Shown here: piece by piece, positions 1 through 5,534 of the stretch
Position numbering within the stretch: the first letter of the stretch is position 1
Layout of the letters: every line of letters begins with the position of its first letter
NCBI GenBank assembly: GCA_013811975.1
Contig: JACCUF010000378.1
Location: 1 to 6,190 of the forward strand
Source of the DNA: Geodermatophilaceae bacterium
GTDB taxonomy: Bacteria > Actinomycetota > Actinomycetes > Mycobacteriales > Geodermatophilaceae
Length of the DNA stretch: 6,190 bases
Direction: 5' to 3'
The notes under the pieces: model-generated
What the model was told of the DNA's origin: nothing
Seen by the model: only the letters and a program-made list of their open reading frames with translations
Database searches by the model: none
Position numbers and translations under genes: made by a program

Positions 1-267
1 GGCTACGGACTCTGGACCCACGCCATGTCCGGCGACGGCGCCGCGCGCCTCGCCCCACTGGGCTACGCCACCCCGATGCTGTCCACCCTCCTGCTGCTTG
101 CGACCGGCGCGACGGCAACCACCTCCACGCTGACCGGAATCGGGCTCGTCCTGATCTGCAGCCTGGGCGTCCTAGCCCTCGACCGACGCACTCACCCGCT
201 GCGCCGCCGCCCACACCACGCACAGCCAACTCCCCGACCAGCACCGGCCTGTGCCCGACCACGATAA
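1..267 (+). CDS. EamA/DMT-family exporter, C-terminal end (5' end outside window)
   Basis: The frame is already open at base 1 and gives 88 residues before the TAA at 265-267. It begins GYGLWTHAMSGDGAARLAPLGYATP, written here only as the hallmark pieces WTHAM and LAPLGYATP, which I recognise from the last part of actinobacterial EamA-type (drug/metabolite transporter) proteins. Two hydrophobic segments follow, about residues 21-39 (PMLSTLLLLATG region) and 44-61 (LTGIGLVLICSLGVLAL); these would be the last two of the usual ten membrane helices. A charged DRR and an Arg/Pro-rich tail of about 24 residues end the protein and would lie in the cytoplasm. Family members export small metabolites or amino acids across the inner membrane; the substrate cannot be told from this fragment. 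The family call rests on remembered resemblance of a short end piece, so it is good but not certain. Confidence 0.75.
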   Translation, partial: GYGLWTHAMSGDGAARLAPLGYATPMLSTLLLLATGATATTSTLTGIGLVLICSLGVLALDRRTHPLRRRPHHAQPTPRPAPACARPR

Positions 268-346
268 GCACACGGCCCCGGTAGACGATCGGCGGATTCT
301 GGCCGGCTGGTCATCGAGGTGCGGCGGCGGGGTCCAGAATGGCGTC

Positions 347-757
347 GTGGGGTACACGAACACGTTCATCGCCGTTGCCGAGGACTGCCGTGCCGCCACC
401 GGTGAGGTCCCCATGGAGCGGGCGGGCGGCCCGACTGTGGCCAGCACGCAGTACGCCATGCTCGCCGCTGCTCCCGGTCAGAGGACTCAGGAGGACGTTC
501 TGCTCGCGTCGTCCCCACAGGTCCGCGGCCGGGACATCGACGAGGCCGAGCTCCGTGGGCTCCGCCAGGAGTACTTCAGCCAGCCGCGCGCATGCCTTCG
601 CGCCTCCCCGCTGCCGAAGTCATTCGGTTGGGGACTGCACTACGACGCAGACGGCCGGATCACGCTGCACGCTGTGGACTCCCCGGAGTACGCCCAGCTC
701 AGCAGCAACGCGTCACTGACCCAGCTCCAGACGATGCGCTCCAGCCGCGCCAGATGA
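347..757 (+). CDS. DUF6157 family protein, function unknown
   Basis: The protein is 136 residues from GTG 347. It matches the DUF6157 pattern: an N-terminal YTNTFIAVAEDC, then GEVPMERAG (19-27), a central SxQYAMLA (33-40), CLRASPLPKSFGWGLHYD (83-100) and a C-terminal LxQLQTMRSSRA. The family is a small, probably soluble cytosolic protein of about 130-140 residues, widespread in actinomycetes, with no known activity, and I do not assign one. The frame is open back to another GTG at 251, which would add 32 residues and overlap the end of the upstream exporter. That extension has no family-like sequence, so GTG 347, which puts the conserved GYTNTF at the very start, is preferred. No strong ribosome binding site precedes either start; a GGGG at 329-332 is rather far away. 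The start is therefore less sure than the family. Confidence 0.8.
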   Translation: MGYTNTFIAVAEDCRAATGEVPMERAGGPTVASTQYAMLAAAPGQRTQEDVLLASSPQVRGRDIDEAELRGLRQEYFSQPRACLRASPLPKSFGWGLHYDADGRITLHAVDSPEYAQLSSNASLTQLQTMRSSRAR

Positions 758-768
758 AGGATCCTTCA
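755..768. repeat. 14-bp perfect palindrome over the DUF6157 stop codon
   Basis: TGAAGGATCCTTCA is a perfect palindrome whose first three bases are the stop codon of the DUF6157 gene. There is no loop, so it is not a normal terminator hairpin. One such 14-bp palindrome would be expected by chance with a probability of roughly one in three in a window of this length, so it may mean nothing. It lies about 65 bases before the regulator's palindrome and has a different sequence. Confidence 0.4.
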
Positions 769-827
769 ACGGCACGGGGCTAGGTCGTCAACAAGCATCC
801 GGCGATCGCTAGGCGGTCTCGCTTGGC

Positions 828-856
828 TTGCAGGTCATCTGATGACCTGGTGTACT
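828..856 (+). promoter_or_regulatory. Candidate promoter of the GntR-MFS operon, possibly leaderless
   Basis: TTGCAG (828-833) and TGTACT (851-856) are separated by exactly 17 bases and resemble -35 and -10 boxes. Six bases after the -10 box comes ATG 863, so transcription could begin at the A of the start codon, giving a leaderless mRNA as is common in actinomycetes. The 19-bp palindrome fills the spacer. Both boxes are imperfect, and the proposal is inferred from spacing alone. Confidence 0.35.
831..849. promoter_or_regulatory. Probable operator: perfect 19-bp palindrome in front of the GntR gene
   Basis: CAGGTCATCTGATGACCTG is a perfect inverted repeat with 9-bp arms (831-839 and 841-849) around one central T. 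Arms this long are expected only about 0.02 times by chance in a window this size. Dimeric GntR-family regulators typically bind such palindromes and often control their own gene. The site lies 14 bases before ATG 863 and overlaps the alternative ATG at 842, so it can serve as an autoregulatory operator for the regulator-exporter operon. Binding by this protein is inferred from position and symmetry. Confidence 0.65.
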
Positions 857-862
857 GCCGTC

Positions 863-1579
863 ATGCGGAGTGTGCGGCGGGCGGGGCTGGTGGAGCAGGT
901 CGTGGAGGCGCTGACGGGGCAGGTGTCGTCGGGGACATGGGCACCGGGTGACCGGCTGCCCTCCTTGGTGGAGCTGTGCACGGAGCTGGACGTGGGGCGG
1001 TCGACCCTGCGGGAAGCCGTTCAGGTGCTGGTGCACCGGGGCCTGCTGGATGCCCGGCAGGGGTCGGGGACCTTCGTCCGCGCCGACGACTCGGGCCTCC
1101 CACTGGCACTGCGATTGACTCGGGCGGCGGCGCTCGACGTGTACGAGGCGCGGCGAGGGCTGGAGGTGGAGGCGGCCCGACTGGCCGCACTGCGCCGCTC
1201 CGAGGAGGACTTGGCGGTGCTGCGCGCGGCGGCGGCAGGACGGCGGGAGGCGCAGGTGCGCGGTGCCGTGCCGGAATGGGCGCTGGCGGACCTGGCGCTA
1301 CACCGGGCGGTCTTCGCCGCCACCCACAATCCCGTCCTGGGTGCCCTGTTCGACAGTTTCGCCGACGCCCAGAAGCAGGCGTTCGAGGACCAGACCCATG
1401 ACCCGGTCTCGGACGTCGACACTGCCGCCCAGCACGAGGCGTTGGTCGCGGCAATAGCCGCCCAGGACGCGTCGGCCGCCATCATGGCCACCCACTCTTA
1501 CCTGGACATGTGCGAGGCGGACCTGCGCCAGCCAGGACGTGGGCGGGAACGCCTCCCCGATGAGCGGAGCGAAGAGTGA
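863..1579 (+). CDS. FadR-type GntR family transcriptional regulator (FCD domain)
   Basis: This 238-residue DNA-binding repressor or activator has both domains of the FadR subfamily. The N-terminal winged helix-turn-helix covers about residues 8-73, with the recognition region VGRSTLREAVQVL (44-56) and the wing RQGSGTFV (65-72). The all-helical FCD ligand-binding domain follows, about 85-225; D143, H147 (DLALHRAVF), H191 (QHEAL) and H211 (THSYL) fit the Asp/His metal-binding set known for FCD proteins. Such proteins usually sense a small organic acid or similar metabolite; the ligand here is unknown. ATG 863 gives the family-typical beginning MRSVRRAGLVEQV; ATG 842 in the same frame would add seven residues but lies inside the palindrome. 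The TGA overlaps the GTG start of the MFS exporter by GTGA, so the two are cotranslated and the exporter is the likely target. Confidence 0.93.
   Translation: MRSVRRAGLVEQVVEALTGQVSSGTWAPGDRLPSLVELCTELDVGRSTLREAVQVLVHRGLLDARQGSGTFVRADDSGLPLALRLTRAAALDVYEARRGLEVEAARLAALRRSEEDLAVLRAAAAGRREAQVRGAVPEWALADLALHRAVFAATHNPVLGALFDSFADAQKQAFEDQTHDPVSDVDTAAQHEALVAAIAAQDASAAIMATHSYLDMCEADLRQPGRGRERLPDERSEE
1566..1569 (+). promoter_or_regulatory. Ribosome binding site of the MFS gene
   Basis: GGAG lies six bases before GTG 1576, inside the last codons of the regulator gene. It supports GTG 1576 as the start and translational coupling of the two genes. Confidence 0.6.
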
Positions 1580-2805
1580 GCGTGTCGAACGCCGCCGCAG
1601 GCACCAGCGCGGTCCTGCCTCCGCCTTCCCGGCTCACTCCAGCGCTCGGTCTGGCCGTGGAACACGGCATCGACGACTTCTACCAGGGCGCCGTCCCCGC
1701 CCTCGTACCGTTGCTGGTTCTGCTGCGCGGCTATGACCTCATCCAGGCCGGCGGCGTGGTGCTCGCCGCGACTCTGCTGTCCTCGGTCGCGCAGCCCGCC
1801 TTCGGGGTCCTCGCGGACCGACGGCCGCTGCCCTGGCTACGCCCGGCGGGCTTGCTCTTGGCCGCCGGTGGGATCAGCGCTGTCGGCCTGCTCGGCACCT
1901 ATGGGGCCATATGGGTCGCTGCGATGATCTCCGGGCTGGGCGTCGCCGCCTACCATCCCGAAGCCGCCCGCGCGGTGCACGCGAGTGGCGGTGGGGACCA
2001 GGCCATGGGCTGGTTCACCTTTGGTGGGCTGGCCGGATACGCGGCCGGGCCACCTGTCACCGCCGCGGTGCTCGGCACTCTCGGACTGGCCGCCAGCCCC
2101 TTGCTCGCCCTGCCCGCGGTCGCCGCCGCCGCGGCCGGCCTGATCCGGCTGCGATTCCGGTCTGTCCCATCTCTCACCGCGGCGGCTGCTCAGCAGCAGG
2201 GTTCAGAGGACTGGCCCCGCTTCGCGCTACTCACCGTGGTGGTGGTGCTGCGCTCCGTCGCCTACTTCGGCGTCGTCACTCTTGTCGTGGTGCATCTGAC
2301 CAGCCGGCGAGGTCTGGGCCTGGGAGCCGCCACCGCTGTCCTGACGACCTTCACCGCCACCGGCGCCATCGGCACCCTGCTGGGCGGCTACCTCACCCGC
2401 TGGGCAGATCGGGTGACCGTGATCGCGGCCTCCTACCTGCTGGCCGTGCCGGCGCTTGCGGGGCTCGCCTTCGCCGCGCAGCCGACCGTGCTGCTGGGTT
2501 GCGCAGGGCTGCTCGGCCTCGCCCTGCACGTCCCGGTGGCCCTGCACACCACGCTCGGACAGCAGTATCTACCGCGCCACCTCGGCACAGCGGCCGGCGT
2601 CACTCTGGGTCTTGCGGTCTCCGCGGGCGGACTCGCCGCACCTGTCCTCGGGGCCGGCGCCGAACGCCTCGGCACCACCAGCCTCCTCGCCATAGTTGCA
2701 GCCCTGCCCCTTCTGGCCGCCACCACAGCCGCTGCCCTCGCTCAACGGCAGCCGCCGGAAACCGCGGACGCAAGCGCGGACCACGACGAATGGATCACCG
2801 AATAG
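1576..2805 (+). CDS. MFS exporter, fosmidomycin-resistance (Fsr)-like
   Basis: A 409-residue, very hydrophobic protein of normal length for a 12-helix major facilitator transporter, acting in the cell membrane, probably as a proton-driven drug or metabolite exporter. Fsr-like signs are HGIDDFYQGAVPALVPLL (30-47) in helix 1, AQPAFGVLADRR (72-83) carrying the MFS motif A after helix 2, AYHPEAAR (125-132) after helix 4, and QQYLPRHLGTAAGVTLGL (329-346) in the second half. A polar central loop at about 195-215 separates the two six-helix halves. The start is GTG 1576, overlapping the regulator's TGA, with GGAG at 1566-1569 spaced six bases; GTG 1582 is an in-frame alternative. Fsr of E. coli exports fosmidomycin, but many actinomycete relatives have unknown substrates, so only the transporter type is claimed. 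The C-terminal tail is short and acidic. Confidence 0.93.
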   Translation: MSVSNAAAGTSAVLPPPSRLTPALGLAVEHGIDDFYQGAVPALVPLLVLLRGYDLIQAGGVVLAATLLSSVAQPAFGVLADRRPLPWLRPAGLLLAAGGISAVGLLGTYGAIWVAAMISGLGVAAYHPEAARAVHASGGGDQAMGWFTFGGLAGYAAGPPVTAAVLGTLGLAASPLLALPAVAAAAAGLIRLRFRSVPSLTAAAAQQQGSEDWPRFALLTVVVVLRSVAYFGVVTLVVVHLTSRRGLGLGAATAVLTTFTATGAIGTLLGGYLTRWADRVTVIAASYLLAVPALAGLAFAAQPTVLLGCAGLLGLALHVPVALHTTLGQQYLPRHLGTAAGVTLGLAVSAGGLAAPVLGAGAERLGTTSLLAIVAALPLLAATTAAALAQRQPPETADASADHDEWITE

Positions 2806-2896
2806 CGATCGACTACCGGTCGTCCCTGGGGAGATCGTGATTGAGCGGCTGTGGCCGTTGCCGGTAGCCGAAGTCCCCTTCGAGCCGGCCTCATCT

Positions 2897-2902
2897 GGAG
2901 GT
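2897..2902 (+). promoter_or_regulatory. Ribosome binding site of the recombinase gene
   Basis: GGAGGT five bases before ATG 2908 is a strong Shine-Dalgarno match. It fixes the start at 2908, although the frame stays open further upstream. Confidence 0.85.
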
Positions 2903-2907
2903 GCGCT

Positions 2908-3522
2908 ATGAGTGCACTGCTTGTCGGGTATGCGCGATGCTCCACCGAGCAACAAGACCTGACCGCCCAGCACGACGGGCTTATCAAGCTCGGCGTCGCG
3001 AGCGAACGGATCTATGTCGACCATGGCCTGACCGGCACCAACCGCGAGCGGCCGGGACTGAAGGAAGCCCTGGCCGCGTGTCGCGCCGGGGACACGCTGG
3101 TGGTGACCAAGTTGGACCGGCTGGCCCGGTCCCTGCCTGATGCCCGCACGATCGCCGACGAACTGACCGCGCGGCAGGTCAGGTTGAACTTGGGCGGGTC
3201 GCTTTACGACCCCACCGACGCAGTCGGCCGGCTGTTGTTCAACGTGCTGGCCATGGTGGCCGAGTTCGAGGCGGACCTGGTCCGGCTGCGAACCCGCGAA
3301 GGGATGAAGGTCGCCAAGGCCAATGGCCACCTGCGTGGCAGGCAACCCAAGCTGACCCGTCGCCAAGAGGCCCACCTGGTCTCGCTGCTGGCCAGCGGCC
3401 AGTACAGCACTGCTGAGGTGGCTGAGTTGTTCAGCGTGGGCCGTTCGACGGTCTACCGCGCCATCGAGCGACAGCGCGACCACGCCTTGGTTGCTGAGAT
3501 CGCCGCCAACTCGTCCAACTGA
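2908..3522 (+). CDS. Small serine recombinase (resolvase/invertase family)
   Basis: A complete 204-residue site-specific recombinase of the Tn3-resolvase/DNA-invertase type, which cuts and rejoins DNA at short sites through a serine-DNA bond. The catalytic domain covers about residues 3-135: YARCST with nucleophile S12 and R10, TGTNRERPGL (42-51), and LDRLARS with R71 and R74, matching the essential arginines of gamma-delta resolvase. The long E helix (about 105-132, GRLLFNVLAMVAEFEADLV) leads to a C-terminal helix-turn-helix at about 148-188, ending in AELFSVGRSTVYRAIER. All key residues are present, so it should be active. It lies 102 bases after the MFS gene with its own strong ribosome binding site and is followed by a strong inverted repeat, so it is probably a separate transcription unit. 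No transposase, second recombinase or proven recombination site is next to it. Whether it resolves, inverts or moves DNA cannot be told. Confidence 0.95.
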   Translation: MSALLVGYARCSTEQQDLTAQHDGLIKLGVASERIYVDHGLTGTNRERPGLKEALAACRAGDTLVVTKLDRLARSLPDARTIADELTARQVRLNLGGSLYDPTDAVGRLLFNVLAMVAEFEADLVRLRTREGMKVAKANGHLRGRQPKLTRRQEAHLVSLLASGQYSTAEVAELFSVGRSTVYRAIERQRDHALVAEIAANSSN

Positions 3523-3539
3523 GCCGGGCCTCGACAGAC

Positions 3540-3576
3540 TTGGTGTCCCGCACGGCACACCTGTGCGGGACACCAA
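3540..3576 (+). terminator. Strong hairpin after the recombinase, probable terminator
   Basis: TTGGTGTCCCGCAC (3540-3553) and GTGCGGGACACCAA (3563-3576) pair perfectly over 14 bp around a 9-base loop, starting 17 bases after the recombinase stop. There is no run of T after the stem, which is usual for actinomycete terminators. A symmetrical recombinase-binding site is the main alternative, since it adjoins the recombinase gene. Confidence 0.65.
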
Positions 3577-4096
3577 CCACCTCCAAGCTCCACATCCCCG
3601 TGATGCACCGATCAGGGTTCCGACACTGGGACCGCATCTGCTACTGCACGGGCCGCGACGACGACTAGCGCCACCGTCGAACTATGAACCTGAGTCGTGT
3701 TGTCGTCGAAGACTGCGTCTTAGCGCTCGCCGACGAACTGCGACTAGATAATCGCGTCCTCGCCGCTCGTCTTCGCGACGCTGTGCCAGGCGGCGATGGC
3801 AGGAGCGACGAGCACGTTGCCCACATGCGCAGCATCATCGAGAATATTGGGAGCGCTACCCCGCGCTCCGTGGGGAGACGAGACCGCCGCTCGCAGCTCT
3901 GAACGACCTGCCCTCCGCTCTCGGGCGTCGTGGTGGATTGGGAAGAACTCACTGACGACCCCTGCTTGGTCCTGTGCCTACTGAGATGATGAGCCGAGGT
4001 GGTTCGAGCACGGTCCCGACATTGGGTCTTCGATCGACAAGGCGACTTGGGCACCCTGACCGGCCCTCAATGAGACCACGAGAACTCGGCCAGGCG
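3577..4096. other. 520-base stretch without a convincing gene
   Basis: This stretch lies between the recombinase hairpin and the 3' end of the convergent transaminase gene. By eye it is less G/C-rich than the coding regions and contains AT-richer words such as TAGATAAT (3746-3753) and GAATATTGGG (3841-3850). Several frames stay open but none has the third-position G/C bias of the neighbours or a recognisable protein motif; one weak candidate (3684-3902) is listed separately. A small inverted repeat AAGAC-TGC-GTCTT lies at 3709-3721. No clear terminator for the transaminase was seen before its neighbour region. Confidence 0.5.
3684..3902 (+). CDS. Doubtful small hypothetical protein, 72 residues
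   Basis: An open frame with ATG 3684 encodes a polar, charged 72-residue protein starting MNLSRVVVEDCVLALADEL and ending in an Arg-rich tail. I do not recognise it. The first 55 residues have a plausible amphipathic helical look (ALADELRLDNRVLAARL). Against it being a gene: no Shine-Dalgarno sequence before the ATG, weak third-position G/C bias, and a TTA leucine codon at 3720-3722, which is rare in Streptomyces genes. It may be a decayed fragment or chance. If real, the TTA would make it dependent on bldA. Confidence 0.2.
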   Translation: MNLSRVVVEDCVLALADELRLDNRVLAARLRDAVPGGDGRSDEHVAHMRSIIENIGSATPRSVGRRDRRSQL

Positions 4097-5074
4097 TTAC
4101 GGTGATGAGTCTTCTCCGGCTGGCGACTGCGGATCTGCGTGGTTCGCCGCGTACCGCACCGGCGTTGACCACGCCGGGTCGCGGTGGCGAGCCCAATACC
4201 GACGCCGCAGGTCCTCGGAGATCTGGCCCGGCTCTCCCGAGCCAACAGGTTGTCCGTCGATTGTGGTGACAGGCATGACGCCCCCGGCAGTTGAGGTGAC
4301 GAGCACCTCTGACGCGCCTCTCAGTTGCTCTGCGCTGACCGGTCCTTGCTCGATCCTGGTGTCGCTCTCCTCTACCAGCTCGATGACCGACCGGCGGGTG
4401 ATCCCGGCGAGAACGCCGTGGCTGGGCGTGTGCCAGGCGCCGTCCCAGTACGCGAATATGTTGTATCCGGGACCTTCGGTGATCGCTCCGGAAGCGTCTC
4501 GCAGAACCACCAGGTCGGCTCCATGGCCGTAGGCGTCGAGTTGCGCGCGATCCAGGTCCAGCCAGTGATAGTTCTTCACGCGCGAGTCGACGCTCTCTGG
4601 CGGGATCCTGGGGATCGAGCTGATCCACAGGCTGCCTCCCTGCGTTTGCTTCTCGGGGGTGTTGATCCAGACGAAGGGGAGCGCAAAGCAGTAGAACGTG
4701 TGATGTGCGGTCCGAAGGTCGCGACTGCCCAGCGGCATACGACCTCGAGTGCACGTCATCGAGACGTAGGCGTCCCGTAACCCTGCGCGAGAGACACAAC
4801 TATGGAGTATCTGCTCCAGCTCTATCCGGCCGTATCCGGGGTCGAGCCGGAGTGCGCTCATGCCAGCGAAGAATCGGTCCAGATGGTCATCTAGGCGGTA
4901 GAAACGTCCCCGCCACACGTGCGCTACGTCGTAGGTGCAGTCCGAACGAGTCACACCCAGGTCGAGGACGGAGATCTTCGCATCCTCGACCGCACAGAAC
5001 CCGCCCTCGACGAATGCCGCACCCCCCGACCACGTCTGTCCGCCCACGTCCAACACCTCCGATAGCTTGGTCAC
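4097..5074 (-). CDS. Fold-type-IV PLP aminotransferase, (R)-amine:pyruvate transaminase-like
   Basis: A cytosolic, pyridoxal-phosphate-dependent aminotransferase of class IV (the branched-chain/D-amino-acid aminotransferase fold), 325 residues. Visible landmarks are FVEGGFCAVEDAKISVLDLG (21-40), VWRGRFYRLDDHLDR (53-67), the PLP-binding lysine K167 in SRVKNYHW, E200 in ITEGPGYNIF for the pyridine nitrogen, GVLAGITRRSV (220-230) and the phosphate-binding TSTAGGVMPV (260-269). The RLDDH block, TRG loop (109-111), length and the RRYW...TPVRY end all resemble (R)-selective amine transaminases such as the Arthrobacter enzyme, more than ordinary IlvE. Its natural substrate is unknown; a branched-chain or D-amino acid role remains possible. 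GTG 5074 is chosen because GAGGG stands seven bases before it and the family homology starts soon after; ATG 5206 in frame would add 44 unlike residues. Leu99 is encoded by TTA (4780-4778), the only TTA in the gene, a possible bldA control point. It lies 145 bases after hepT. Confidence 0.9.
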   Translation of the reverse strand: MTKLSEVLDVGGQTWSGGAAFVEGGFCAVEDAKISVLDLGVTRSDCTYDVAHVWRGRFYRLDDHLDRFFAGMSALRLDPGYGRIELEQILHSCVSRAGLRDAYVSMTCTRGRMPLGSRDLRTAHHTFYCFALPFVWINTPEKQTQGGSLWISSIPRIPPESVDSRVKNYHWLDLDRAQLDAYGHGADLVVLRDASGAITEGPGYNIFAYWDGAWHTPSHGVLAGITRRSVIELVEESDTRIEQGPVSAEQLRGASEVLVTSTAGGVMPVTTIDGQPVGSGEPGQISEDLRRRYWARHRDPAWSTPVRYAANHADPQSPAGEDSSP

Positions 5075-5081
5075 AGTTCGG

Positions 5082-5086
5082 CCCTC
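5082..5086 (-). promoter_or_regulatory. Ribosome binding site of the aminotransferase gene
   Basis: On the minus strand GAGGG stands seven bases before GTG 5074. It decides between this start and the distant ATG at 5206, whose 44 additional residues are Asp/Gly/Pro-rich and carry no family similarity. Confidence 0.6.
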
Positions 5087-5219
5087 GACCCCTCGGCACA
5101 GTCCTACCCAACTCGGATCCGGTGGGCCAGCACCGTCCGGATCTACGTCCACTTCCTCGTCTGTAGTTTCGCCGACCGATCCGGCAAGCGTTCCAGCTAC
5201 GGGCAAGACTCGTGGTGGC

Positions 5220-5534
5220 TCAGCCTATGTCGTCCAGGAGTGGCGCCAACTGGTTGTCGACGATGTCGCGGATCATGTCCGGGTTGACCCGAAAGTACTC
5301 GTGGACAACCACGTTGCGCAGACCAGCTATCGAGGCCCACGGTATGTCCGGGCGTTGTTGTTTGAAGTCGTCGGGCAGGGACTTCACTGCCTCGCCGACA
5401 ACGGCGAGGTTGCGGAGTACGGCGTCGTAGGCCATCGAGCCCAGCTCGGCGGAATCGAGAAGGTCGCGGTAGGTGATGCAACGCGAGATTGCGGCGCGGA
5501 TGTCCTGCAGGCGCTCCGTGTCCGAGCGGCTCAC
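5220..5534 (-). CDS. hepT: HepT-like ribonuclease toxin (HEPN, DUF86)
   Basis: A 104-residue, all-helical HEPN-domain protein, the toxin of the MntA-HepT type VII toxin-antitoxin system. Characterised HepT proteins are RNases, and some are known to cut tRNA. The hallmark RX4HXY active-site motif is intact as R73, H78 and Y80 in GLRNVVVHEYF. The preceding RNLAVVGEAVKSLPDDF (41-57) and PDIPWASIAGLRN (62-74) are the typical DUF86 blocks. In the studied Shewanella system the tyrosine of this motif is AMPylated by the antitoxin, which shuts the RNase off; Y80 is available for that here. The GTG start at 5534 overlaps the mntA stop by GTGA, so toxin is made only when antitoxin is translated. Length and motifs suggest a functional toxin. 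The aminotransferase gene follows in the same direction after a gap. Confidence 0.94.
   Translation of the reverse strand: MSRSDTERLQDIRAAISRCITYRDLLDSAELGSMAYDAVLRNLAVVGEAVKSLPDDFKQQRPDIPWASIAGLRNVVVHEYFRVNPDMIRDIVDNQLAPLLDDIG

Noticed and set aside
861..1454. Minus-strand open frame of 197 codons opposite the GntR gene
   Set aside because: The product is mostly Pro, Arg and Ala, as expected for antisense high-GC DNA.
1911..2840. Plus-strand open frame of 309 codons inside the MFS gene
   Set aside because: The product is extremely Arg/Pro-rich, the sign of a shifted frame in a high-GC gene; the MFS frame has clear family motifs throughout.
2891..2897. TCATCTG before the recombinase, shared with the centre of the 19-bp palindrome
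   Set aside because: Only 7 bases match, without the symmetrical other half; one such match is expected by chance in this length.
2569..3576. Long minus-strand open frame (335 codons) across the recombinase gene
   Set aside because: It is antisense to a recombinase with a complete family match and strong ribosome binding site; its predicted product is Gly/Gln-rich without a known motif. High-GC genes routinely create such open antisense frames.
3978..4799. Minus-strand open frame of 273 codons overlapping the aminotransferase
   Set aside because: It is a shifted frame of the aminotransferase, Arg-rich, and the other frame carries all class-IV motifs.
5075..5206. N-terminal extension of the aminotransferase to ATG 5206
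   Set aside because: The 44 additional residues are Asp/Gly/Pro-rich and unlike the family, whereas GTG 5074 has a well-spaced GAGGG and gives the usual length.
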